Assembly (NCBI GenBank): GCA_030430345.1
Contig: JAUIFT010000108.1
Coordinates: 1 to 7,440 of the forward strand
Reading direction: 5' to 3'
Source: Calditrichia bacterium
Lineage (GTDB): Bacteria; Calditrichota; Calditrichia; RBG-13-44-9; J042
DNA: 7,440 nt
A program made the translations under genes and the position numbers. Shown here piece by piece: positions 1-6,790 of the stretch; position 1 is the stretch's first letter; every line of letters begins with the position of its first letter. The notes below the pieces were generated by a model that searched no databases, was not told the DNA's origin, and saw only the letters and a program-made list of their open reading frames with translations.

Positions 1-363
1 GGGGACGCCCTTTTTGTAAGCACCGGTTAATTCAAGGCGTTTCAAACCAAAGTCACGGGCCCGCCGGTATAGTTTGCTGGCACGCTCCGGTTCGTCCTGT
101 TCCAAAAAAGCCAGGCTGAAACTGGCATATCCCTGTGTTAATAACTCCAGCAGGGATTTGTTTTTCGGATCTGCCAAATGAAAGCCTTCCAGTAATTTAA
201 TGTTAGAGGCAATAGCAATTTCCGCGATTTCCAAATCCGGTTCAGCATATAATGCCTCAATGCCATAGGCGAACAGTCCGCTGGTGGTTTTCAGGGCGAT
301 TTTTTGGATGCTGCAACTGGAAAGAATGAGTAAACTGGCGAGCAGTATGAAATTTTTTTTCAT
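1..363 (-). CDS. TatT-family TRAP-transporter-associated lipoprotein, 5' part (C-terminus outside window)
   Basis: An open frame of 121 codons runs from ATG at 363 to the left edge with no stop. The N-terminus MKKNFILLASLLILSSC is a lipoprotein signal peptide: two lysines, a hydrophobic stretch, and lipobox L14-S15-S16-C17, so the mature protein should be anchored through Cys17. The mature part is alpha-helical and matches my memory of the TatT family: 'LLEGFHLADPKNKSLLELL' (about 58-75), 'QGYASFSLAFLEQDEPERA' (about 77-95) and 'YRRARDFGLKRL' (about 99-110). In Treponema pallidum TatT is a TPR-like periplasmic lipoprotein that forms a trimeric complex with the solute-binding protein TatP of a TRAP transporter. 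Family members are about 250-320 residues, so less than half is present. An AGAGG ribosome binding site (373-369) sits 5 nt before the ATG. The family call is from recognition of motifs, not a search; the next genes to the left should be TRAP subunits if it is right. Confidence 0.82.
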   Translation of the reverse strand, partial: MKKNFILLASLLILSSCSIQKIALKTTSGLFAYGIEALYAEPDLEIAEIAIASNIKLLEGFHLADPKNKSLLELLTQGYASFSLAFLEQDEPERASKLYRRARDFGLKRLELTGAYKKGVP

Positions 364-396
364 TTGGGCCTCTGCGCTTGGGTGTCAGTCGGGCAC

Positions 397-425
397 AATA
401 TCCGAAAATCCCGTATGCTAATCAA
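397..425 (-). promoter_or_regulatory. weak candidate promoter for the TatT-family gene
   Basis: On the minus strand, TTGATT (425-420) and GATATT (402-397) are separated by 17 nt, each matching 4 of 6 positions of the sigma-70 -35 and -10 consensus. This would start transcription near 390 and leave a leader of about 27 nt. Two such partial matches are expected by chance in AT-rich DNA, so this is only a suggestion. Confidence 0.2.
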
Positions 426-525
426 GTGGAAATACAGTTTATAAGCCGTTTCAAGTTCCTGAAGTCGCTATTCACTTTCCCTCGCTTCAAGATTGTTACT
501 AAATGCCAACAGCGTGCCACATTGA

Positions 526-557
526 TCTGCGGTTTTCGGAATAAGGAAAACCGCAGA
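526..557. repeat. 12-bp perfect inverted repeat with 8-nt loop
   Basis: TCTGCGGTTTTC (526-537) and GAAAACCGCAGA (546-557) are exact reverse complements, separated by GGAATAAG. Neither strand has a run of T after the stem, so it is not a standard Rho-independent terminator, and its position between divergent genes also argues against one. It could be an operator, a stem-loop in a 5' leader, or a dispersed intergenic repeat. The structure is certain from the sequence; the role is unknown. Confidence 0.75.
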
Positions 558-599
558 GAAACAAGCCATGTTTGGTCAAACGCTTGATAAATAACATGC

Positions 600-613
600 T
601 AAAACTTGTTTTA
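600..613. repeat. AT-rich dyad next to the TCGACA array
   Basis: TAAAAC (600-605) and GTTTTA (608-613) form a perfect dyad around a 2-bp centre. It ends two bases before the TCGACA array begins. The gap is too short for a stable RNA hairpin, so a protein-binding dyad is the only sensible role, but AT-rich dyads of this size also occur by chance. Confidence 0.35.
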
Positions 614-614
614 A

Positions 615-640
615 TCGACAAATATGTCGAATCCTCGACA
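615..640. promoter_or_regulatory. candidate operator: alternating TCGACA / TGTCGA / TCGACA half-sites
   Basis: TCGACA (615-620), TGTCGA (625-630) and TCGACA (635-640) alternate in orientation with exactly 4 bp between each, giving two overlapping 16-bp perfect palindromes and a 10-bp centre-to-centre period, one helical turn. A weaker relative, TCGATA, follows at 657-662. The array ends 113 nt before the helicase start. This arrangement is typical of binding by a dimeric repressor on one DNA face. The outer TCGA of each 16-bp dyad is shared with the actinobacterial LexA box (TCGAAC-N4-GTTCGA), but the inner bases differ. Since pcrA/uvrD genes are often SOS-controlled, a LexA-like repressor is a reasonable guess, not a demonstrated fact. 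Confidence 0.5.
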
Positions 641-694
641 GATTTGTTGCCGGATATCGATAAAAATGAACTTTCTTTGTCTCTTTTTTGTCTA

Positions 695-702
695 TAACTT
701 TG
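695..702 (+). promoter_or_regulatory. possible promoter element before the helicase gene
   Basis: TAACTTTG matches the Bacteroidota -7 consensus TAnnTTTG; the overlapping TATAAC (693-698) also resembles a sigma-70 -10 box. The nearest upstream TTTG (676-679) is 15 bp away, closer than the usual Bacteroidota -33 spacing, and no good -35 hexamer is present. Transcription from here would give a leader of about 45-50 nt before the preferred start at 754 and would exclude the in-frame TTG at 688 as a start. Confidence 0.25.
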
Positions 703-742
703 GCGCGTGTAATGAAATCAATCGAAACCAGAGAATCATCCC

Positions 743-746
743 GGGA
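743..746 (+). promoter_or_regulatory. ribosome binding site that decides the helicase start
   Basis: GGGA followed by an A-rich stretch lies 7 nt before ATG 754. The in-frame alternatives, TTG 688 and ATG 712, have no purine-rich element at a suitable distance. The site therefore supports 754 as the true start. Confidence 0.5.
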
Positions 747-753
747 AAAACGA

Positions 754-3006
754 ATGACCTCAAAACTGCTCTCCGAATTGAATGAAGCACAACTAAATGC
801 GGTGAAATATACGGAGGGCCCTTTATTGGTGCTGGCAGGCGCCGGTAGTGGGAAAACCCGGGTGTTGACAAATAAGATTGGCTATATCCTTGAGCAAAAT
901 ATGGCCCGCCCCTATGAGATACTGGCGGTGACATTTACAAACAAGGCTGCCCGGGAGATGAAGAATCGCGTGGAGAACTTAATTGCCATGCCTGCCGACG
1001 GGATGTGGATTGGCACCTTTCATAGTATCTGCGCGCGAATATTGCGTATTGAAGCGGAACACCTGGGATACGATTCGAATTTTACCATTTATGACGTTGA
1101 TGATCAAACCCGCCTTATTCAGCAATTGCAGAATGGCCTGCAAATCGATACCGGCAAACTGAAGCCCCGTCAAATCCAGTATATGATCAGTGACAGCAAA
1201 AACAAAATGATCACGCCGAAAAAGTTTGAAGAGCTGGCGGTAGATTTCAAGCAGCGGAAAGTGGCAAAGCTCTACACTGAGTATGAAAAAGCCCTGAAAC
1301 GCAACAATGCCTTTGACTTCGACGACCTTCTGATAAAACCGCTGGACCTCTTTACCCGGAAAAAAGAAATTCTGGAAAAATACCAAAACCGCTTCCGCTA
1401 TGTGCTGGTTGATGAATACCAGGATACCAATAAGGCCCAATATTATTTGATTCGCCAACTCTCGAAAAGCCATCGGCGGATCTGTGTGGTTGGCGATGAG
1501 GATCAAAGCATCTACCGCTGGCGGGGGGCGGATATTGAGAATATCCTCAGCTTTGAAAAAGATTATCCGGACTGCGAAGTCGTCCGCCTGGAGCAAAATT
1601 ATCGCTCTACTCAAAACATCCTCGATGCCGCCAATGCGGTCGTTGCGAATAATGAGAAACGCCTGGGGAAAAATCTCTGGAGTCAAAAGGAAAGCGGTAG
1701 TAAGATCAGCGTGGTTGGCAGCGTGGATGAATCCGCCGAAGCCGCCCAGGTGGTGGAAGTGATCAATCAGGAGATGTACGATAATAAGCTGGGCTACAAA
1801 GATTTTGCCGTATTATACCGCACCAACGCGCAATCCCGCGCCCTGGAAGAAAAATTGCGGCGGGCGCAAATTCCCTATCACATTGTTGGCGGCACAAAAT
1901 TCTTCGACCGGAAAGAAGTGAAGGATGCGCTTGCCTATCTGCGGGTGCTGGTGAATCCGAAAGATACGGTGGCATTGCGGCGGATTATTAATTATCCGAC
2001 CCGGGGGATTGGGAACGTCACTCAGCAAAAGCTGGAGGGCTTTGCCCTTCAGAATAATATCACCTATTACCAGGCGATGCTGGTCGCAGATGAGGTGTCC
2101 GGCATTGGCGATGCTGCGCGGAAAAAAATTGCGGCGTTTGCTGCGGCCCTGGAATCTTTGAAGATTAAAGCTGATGACGTGAATGCGTTTGAGCTGGCAA
2201 CTGAAGTGATCAATCAGTTTGGATTGAAACGGGAATACTCGCTGAGCAACTTGCCGGATGATGAAGCCCGCCTGGAAAACCTGAATGAATTACTGAACAG
2301 TATTGCCTATTTCGTGGAGAATCGCGATGCGGAAGAAGCCACGCTGGCAAAATATCTGGAAGAAGTAGCCCTGTTAACGGATATCGACCGCTGGGACGAT
2401 AACTATTCCGCAGTAACGTTAATGACCTTGCATAGCGCCAAGGGCCTGGAATTTCCGGTGGTCGTTGTTTGTGGTCTGGAAGATGGTTTGTTTCCGCTAT
2501 CCCGCAGTCTTGACAATCCGGAAGATCTTGAGGAAGAACGCAGACTCTTTTATGTGGGAATGACCCGTGCTGAGGATAGCCTCTATTTATTGTGGGCCCG
2601 GCAGCGCCGTCGTTTTACTGGTAAGGAATCCGGGATGTCTTTCCGGAGCAACGTCTCCCGCTTTTTGCTGGAAATTCCGCTGCAATATAAAAATGAAGAA
2701 GATAACTCCAGCTATAGCAGCGGATCCGGATATGGTGGATCTTATAGTAATAACTATGGCGGTTATCAACGCAAATCCCGGCAGCAGAAATTCAAACGTC
2801 CTGAATCCACTTATGTGCCGGATTTCTCCGGTGAATCCGGTTATAATATCGGCGATTGGGTGATCCATGAGCAGTTTGGCAAAGGGCAGATTCTCGGCAT
2901 TGAAAAAAGTAGCACTGGTACGAAGCTGACTGTCATTTTTGCCGGAAAGGCGTTAAAAAAACTGATTGCGGAATATGCTAATTTACAATTGGTGAATTCG
3001 GAATAG
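754..3006 (+). CDS. pcrA: ATP-dependent 3'-5' DNA helicase, PcrA/UvrD family (superfamily 1A)
   Basis: This 750-residue protein has every expected motif of PcrA/UvrD helicases, which unwind DNA in nucleotide excision and mismatch repair, in clearing recombinase from DNA, and in rolling-circle replication. Seen in order: Q motif LNEAQLNAV near the N-terminus, Walker A GAGSGKT (29-35), motif Ia VTFTNKAAREM, Ib GTFHSICARIL, motif II DEYQD (220-224), motif III QSIYRWRGAD (251-260), motif IV QNYRS (281-285), motif V TLHSAKGLEFP (558-568) and motif VI YVGMTRAED (600-608). After a Gly/Ser/Tyr-rich linker (about 650-675), the C-terminal GDWVIHEQFGKG segment (from 700) is the Tudor-like domain that in PcrA contacts RNA polymerase. 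ATG 754 is chosen because MTSKLLSELNEAQ matches the usual family N-terminus and has a ribosome binding site; an in-frame TTG at 688 would add 22 atypical residues. The protein appears intact. UvrD and PcrA cannot be separated with certainty by eye; uvrD is an equally fair symbol. Confidence 0.96.
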   Translation: MTSKLLSELNEAQLNAVKYTEGPLLVLAGAGSGKTRVLTNKIGYILEQNMARPYEILAVTFTNKAAREMKNRVENLIAMPADGMWIGTFHSICARILRIEAEHLGYDSNFTIYDVDDQTRLIQQLQNGLQIDTGKLKPRQIQYMISDSKNKMITPKKFEELAVDFKQRKVAKLYTEYEKALKRNNAFDFDDLLIKPLDLFTRKKEILEKYQNRFRYVLVDEYQDTNKAQYYLIRQLSKSHRRICVVGDEDQSIYRWRGADIENILSFEKDYPDCEVVRLEQNYRSTQNILDAANAVVANNEKRLGKNLWSQKESGSKISVVGSVDESAEAAQVVEVINQEMYDNKLGYKDFAVLYRTNAQSRALEEKLRRAQIPYHIVGGTKFFDRKEVKDALAYLRVLVNPKDTVALRRIINYPTRGIGNVTQQKLEGFALQNNITYYQAMLVADEVSGIGDAARKKIAAFAAALESLKIKADDVNAFELATEVINQFGLKREYSLSNLPDDEARLENLNELLNSIAYFVENRDAEEATLAKYLEEVALLTDIDRWDDNYSAVTLMTLHSAKGLEFPVVVVCGLEDGLFPLSRSLDNPEDLEEERRLFYVGMTRAEDSLYLLWARQRRRFTGKESGMSFRSNVSRFLLEIPLQYKNEEDNSSYSSGSGYGGSYSNNYGGYQRKSRQQKFKRPESTYVPDFSGESGYNIGDWVIHEQFGKGQILGIEKSSTGTKLTVIFAGKALKKLIAEYANLQLVNSE

Positions 3007-3027
3007 CTAGCAATAATAGTTGATGAC

Positions 3028-3056
3028 TGAACAGAATAATTTTCTGAATGTATAAG
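3028..3056 (+). promoter_or_regulatory. candidate promoter for the TPR / PD40 operon
   Basis: TGAACA (3028-3033; 4 of 6 against TTGACA) and TATAAG (3051-3056; 5 of 6 against TATAAT) are 17 bp apart in the 105-nt gap after the helicase. Transcription would begin around 3063, giving a leader of about 49 nt to ATG 3112. No convincing terminator follows the helicase: the small dyad CAGAA-N5-TTCTG (3032-3046) has no T run. Read-through from the helicase is therefore also possible. Confidence 0.35.
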
Positions 3057-3100
3057 TCGGGGTAGGGAATCGCGATAAAATTTTATGTTCAACCTGAATC

Positions 3101-3104
3101 AGGT
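3101..3104 (+). promoter_or_regulatory. ribosome binding site favouring the start at 3112
   Basis: AGGT lies 7 nt before ATG 3112. For the upstream in-frame ATG at 3085, the nearest purine element (AGGGA, 3064-3068) is 16 nt away, too far for normal initiation. The downstream start also gives a textbook signal peptide. Confidence 0.45.
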
Positions 3105-3111
3105 AGTAAAA

Positions 3112-6100
3112 ATGGCTTTATTGAAAAAGGTGCAATTAATAACGTTTCTGCTGATACTGGCAGGGGGCATTCTTTCCGCTCAAACGTATAGCGAGAGCGA
3201 TGATTTTTCCTATGCTTTGAAACTGTATAATGAAGGTTTCTATGATCCTGCCGCTCAGCAGTTCTCAAAATTTATCAATCGCTATCCCGGCAGTGAACGA
3301 ATGGCAGATGCCCGTTTTTATTACGGTGAATCCCTCATCAAAATAAACGCTTATGAAGACGCCCGGATCGAGTTTCAGGATCTGGCGGTTAGTTTTCCCA
3401 ATCATAACCGGGCGCCGCAGGGCTGGATGAAAGTCGGTGAATGCTACGAGTTATTGGGTAAAAAAGAAGAAGCCGCGAAGGCGTACGAAACCGTAAAGCT
3501 GCTTTATGCTCAGAATGCCTTCGCCCCGAAAGGGCTGCTGCGATCCGCGGATTTGCGGATGAATATTGATCAGGTCGATCGGGCGGAGCAATTACTGCGG
3601 GAGTTTCTGGATCGCTATCTGGAATCGGCAGATTATCCCCGGGGCCGGGTGCTTTACGGAAAGCTGCTTATCAAAAAACTGGAATACGAGCGCGCCGGGG
3701 AAGAATTTCGCAGCGTTGCCGGACTAACGGAAGACCGGGAAATACTGGCGGAGGCTCGCCTGGGGGAAGCAGCAGTATTTCAGCAACTGGGCCTTTCCAG
3801 CCGGGCGGTAACAACCTTAAATGATATTATTGCCAGGAACCCGGGCGGCAGTGCCGGTTTTAGTGCCGTGCTGGCGCTGGCAGGCGTACATCAGGACAAT
3901 CGTGAATGGGAAAAGGCGATTGCTGCACTTCGCCAGGCGTCTGCCGCTTATACGAACGCGGATCAACGGGCGGCAATTAATCTTGCCCTGGCACAATCTT
4001 TCTTCCTGCAGGGAGATTACAGCAATGCCCGCTCCCTTTTGAATCAATTGGTTAATAACGCAGATGTCAAAATTGCTTTTCGCGCCGGGTTTTACCTGGC
4101 TTGTTGTGATTTCCAGGAAAATCGTTTTGACAATGCTGAAACCGCTTTTCAGGGACTCCTCAAGCAAGCGGAAGAGACCTACGTGGCGCCGGAATACATC
4201 GCCGCGATCAATATTAATTTGACCAGAACTTCTCTGAAGAAAGAGAACTTTGTCCAGGCGCGGAGCAGTCTGAATCGTTATCGCGAGGTAAATCCGGATG
4301 ATCCGTTGCTGGAATCTTTACACAAGGAACTGGTGCTGTTGGCATTCCGCAAAAATGCACTTTCCGGAGCGCTGGATGAGTTGCAGCAATTCCGGGGGAA
4401 ATTCCCGTCTTCGATCCATCGGGATGATCTCACTTTTGCGGCGGGAAAAGCCTTCTTTAAAGATCGCCAGTATCAGCGGAGCTTGCTTTTCTTTGAACAG
4501 GTTGCCGATGAATACATTTGCTCCGATCAATGGGATTCTTGCCGGACCTATATTGATTTTGTGAATACCTACCATCAAGCCGCGGGGCAAACCGGGGTTA
4601 ATGAGTTGGCGAAACTGATGGGCAAGATGCTGACTGGCGAGCCCCGGGAGAAAATGCTTTTTGAACTGGGGCGAATCTATCTGCAGGATTTAAAAGATTA
4701 TGAAGCCGCTGCCGGTATTTTTGAAAAGTATGCCGCTGATGCAGCAGATTCCAGCGCCAGTGGAGAAGGTCTGTACTTTTTGGCGGAAAGCTATTTAAGG
4801 TCGGCGGAGTATAAAGCTTTTCATAATGAAGACAACAGTTCCGACCGGCAAAAAGCGATCTCGACACTAAAGCAGGCGATGACGTATGTGAATCATGCCC
4901 CGAATCCCGATACACTGACTTATCGCTTTCTAACTTATACTGTGCCGGAATCTGCCGAACAGAATAAAGAGATTCAATTCTGGCAGCATTTTGAGCAAAA
5001 GTATCCCCGCTCCCGACTACAGCCGGTAGTGCAATATCATCTGGCGGAAAAATACCAGACTGCCGGGGATATTACTAACGCAATCCTCTACCTGGATCGG
5101 GTCATCGCTAATGGCTCGGATAAGTTGATTGCCGGCAAAGCCTATTGGGTGAAAGCGGAAATATTGCAGGATCAGGGCCAGCGGGATGCAGCCATTCAGG
5201 TGCTGAAGGATTTTCTCCTCGCTTTTAATCCCCATCCGTATCAGGCGAAAGCTTATTGGCAACTGGCATTAATGCATGCGGAGACCGGTGAATACAACCT
5301 GGCCGCTCAGTTCATGGAGCGCCTGTTAGAGCAGTTCAACTACGCGACTTATGCCGGGGAGGCGCCCGGAATGATCACCGACTTTTATATTCGTAATAGC
5401 GAATATGGAAAAGCCCTGGCCTATGTGGAACCGCGTATTGCCCAGTTTCAGGTCGCTAATGACCGGGTCGCCCGCCATTTTCTGGCCCTGCCTCCTTCGG
5501 AATTTTATTTCTACACCGGCAAGGCTTATTATTTGCAGGACGATTTCCATCGTGCCCGGCAAAGTCTCTTAAGGTATCTTACATTGTCCCGGAACGCGGA
5601 CTATCAGGCAGAAAGTTTGTTACTGATGGGACGAATGGCCGCTGAAGAGGAAGATTATGAATCTGCATTGTTACACTTTGCCCTGGTGAAAGAGGATGCA
5701 GCGGATAGTTATTTTCAGGCCACTGAGGTGGCAGCCGATATTCACTTTCTGCAAGGGGAGTATGCCGACGCTCAGAAGAAATATGACGTTCTTCTTGGGT
5801 TAGAGGCATCGGCAGATAAAAAGATCGTCTTTGCCGGCCAGCGGGCCCGCTGCATGGTGCAGCAAGGACTGACGACTGCCGCACAAAACGAAGCCGCGGC
5901 ATTGAAGGCCAATTATAAAAACCATCCACAGCTGGATAATCAACTGGCGGCGATCGAATATGAGAAGGCTTCCGTCGCATTTTCCCGCAAGCGCTTCGAT
6001 GCGGCCATCAGCACATGCAAAAATATTTTGAAAAAATACAAAAGTACTGACTTCGCCGATGATGCCCAATACCTTACCGGACGGGCCTATACGCTGCTAA

Positions 6101-6774
6101 ACAAAGCAGAAGATGCACTGAAAGAATTTGATAAATTATTAAAAAATTATCCAGAAAGTGATCTGATCACCAATGTTTACCTGACGATTTCCCAAATTTA
6201 TTTCCGCACGGACCAGAGCCAGGAGGCACTCAGTGCGCTCCAGTTGGCGGTAAACTCTGCGAAAACGCCGCAGGCCTCAAAAGTGGCGATGAGCGAATTG
6301 ATTTCCGGGCAGAAGAAAATGGGGATTTGGGACGGCGTTCTTAAAAATGCCCGGGAATATGCCCAGAAATATCCGAATGCTAATGACGTGCTCGATAAAA
6401 AAGTGACCATCGGCAACGCTTTGGTGCGCTTAAATCGGTTTAATGATGCCATTGAGTATTTGAAAAAATTGAAACTTTCGGTGAATAGCGAGATGGAACC
6501 GGAAATCCAGTTTTACATTGGAGAAGCATTTTTTAATTCCGGACAATATGATGATGCTATCAACGAGTTCCTAAAGATTCCGCTGTTATCGCCGAAGACG
6601 AAACTGCCCTGGGAGGCAACCGCTTTTTACTGGGCGGGGCAATCCTATGAAAAACTGGGCAGAACGACGGATGCCCGACGGATGTATCAGGAAATTGTTG
6701 ATCGTCCCGGTATCGAACGGGAATTAAAGCTGGAAGCAAGACGTTTAATTGATAAATTGAATAATATGAACTAA
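3112..6774 (+). CDS. very large exported TPR-repeat protein (1220 residues)
   Basis: The N-terminus MALLKKVQLITFLLILAGG, followed by ILSAQ, is a type I signal peptide with likely cleavage after A23, so the protein is expected in the periplasm or at the outer membrane. The rest, to the final residue, is helix-pair TPR sequence without any catalytic or transmembrane domain. The repeats are of the BamD/YbgF kind with an aromatic-Pro turn: Y58-P, F95-P, Y132 and Y169 near the N-terminus, and Y976, Y1013-P and Y1087-P near the C-terminus, all spaced by 37 or a multiple of it. At that period the mature chain would hold up to about 32 repeats. TPR solenoids act as protein-binding scaffolds, so a structural or assembly role in the envelope is inferred; the partner is unknown. 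ATG 3085 would add 9 residues before the signal peptide and is disfavoured. The gene is followed after 16 nt by a TPR/PD40 lipoprotein gene, its likely functional partner. No specific family name can be given. Confidence 0.93.
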   Translation: MALLKKVQLITFLLILAGGILSAQTYSESDDFSYALKLYNEGFYDPAAQQFSKFINRYPGSERMADARFYYGESLIKINAYEDARIEFQDLAVSFPNHNRAPQGWMKVGECYELLGKKEEAAKAYETVKLLYAQNAFAPKGLLRSADLRMNIDQVDRAEQLLREFLDRYLESADYPRGRVLYGKLLIKKLEYERAGEEFRSVAGLTEDREILAEARLGEAAVFQQLGLSSRAVTTLNDIIARNPGGSAGFSAVLALAGVHQDNREWEKAIAALRQASAAYTNADQRAAINLALAQSFFLQGDYSNARSLLNQLVNNADVKIAFRAGFYLACCDFQENRFDNAETAFQGLLKQAEETYVAPEYIAAININLTRTSLKKENFVQARSSLNRYREVNPDDPLLESLHKELVLLAFRKNALSGALDELQQFRGKFPSSIHRDDLTFAAGKAFFKDRQYQRSLLFFEQVADEYICSDQWDSCRTYIDFVNTYHQAAGQTGVNELAKLMGKMLTGEPREKMLFELGRIYLQDLKDYEAAAGIFEKYAADAADSSASGEGLYFLAESYLRSAEYKAFHNEDNSSDRQKAISTLKQAMTYVNHAPNPDTLTYRFLTYTVPESAEQNKEIQFWQHFEQKYPRSRLQPVVQYHLAEKYQTAGDITNAILYLDRVIANGSDKLIAGKAYWVKAEILQDQGQRDAAIQVLKDFLLAFNPHPYQAKAYWQLALMHAETGEYNLAAQFMERLLEQFNYATYAGEAPGMITDFYIRNSEYGKALAYVEPRIAQFQVANDRVARHFLALPPSEFYFYTGKAYYLQDDFHRARQSLLRYLTLSRNADYQAESLLLMGRMAAEEEDYESALLHFALVKEDAADSYFQATEVAADIHFLQGEYADAQKKYDVLLGLEASADKKIVFAGQRARCMVQQGLTTAAQNEAAALKANYKNHPQLDNQLAAIEYEKASVAFSRKRFDAAISTCKNILKKYKSTDFADDAQYLTGRAYTLLNKAEDALKEFDKLLKNYPESDLITNVYLTISQIYFRTDQSQEALSALQLAVNSAKTPQASKVAMSELISGQKKMGIWDGVLKNAREYAQKYPNANDVLDKKVTIGNALVRLNRFNDAIEYLKKLKLSVNSEMEPEIQFYIGEAFFNSGQYDDAINEFLKIPLLSPKTKLPWEATAFYWAGQSYEKLGRTTDARRMYQEIVDRPGIERELKLEARRLIDKLNNMN

Positions 6775-6778
6775 ACAC

Positions 6779-6786
6779 AAGGTGAG
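6779..6786 (+). promoter_or_regulatory. strong ribosome binding site of the TPR/PD40 lipoprotein gene
   Basis: AAGGTGAG is a near-complete anti-16S match 4 nt before ATG 6791. It starts 4 nt after the stop codon of the TPR gene, which supports translation from a shared transcript. Confidence 0.7.
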
Positions 6787-6790
6787 TTGG

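Larger units (their letters stand above)
364..753. other. divergent intergenic region between the TatT-family gene and the helicase gene
   Basis: This 390-nt stretch holds no convincing gene. A 69-codon frame (378-587, plus) begins with TTG, lacks a ribosome binding site, and gives a basic peptide with no recognisable features. The region separates two divergently transcribed genes and so must carry both promoters. It is rich in dyad symmetry: TTTG-gt-CAAA (571-580), a 12-bp perfect inverted repeat (526-557), TAAAAC-tt-GTTTTA (600-613) and alternating TCGACA half-sites (615-640). The density of dyads rises toward the helicase, suggesting regulation of that gene. Confidence 0.7.

Noticed and set aside
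571..580. Dyad TTTG-gt-CAAA, considered as an operator
   Set aside because: Four-base arms are expected by chance in a region of this size and it has no phasing relation to the TCGACA array.
378..587. 69-codon open frame in the intergenic region on the plus strand
   Set aside because: It starts with TTG, has no ribosome binding site, spans the inverted repeat, and encodes a basic low-information peptide resembling no family I know. The 5' leader and promoter of the divergent genes explain the region better.
979..1686. 235-codon open frame on the minus strand inside the helicase gene
   Set aside because: It lies wholly opposite conserved helicase motifs I to IV, and its translation has no domain or signal; long antisense frames are common opposite a coding gene of this composition.
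2704..2778. Gly/Ser/Tyr-rich segment in the helicase, considered as an inserted or repeat element
   Set aside because: Low-complexity linkers between the helicase core and the C-terminal domain are normal in PcrA/UvrD proteins; the reading frame and flanking domains are intact.
3032..3046. Small dyad CAGAA-N5-TTCTG after the helicase stop, considered as a terminator
   Set aside because: The stem is only 5 bp, A/T-rich, and not followed by a T run, so it would not stop transcription by the intrinsic mechanism.
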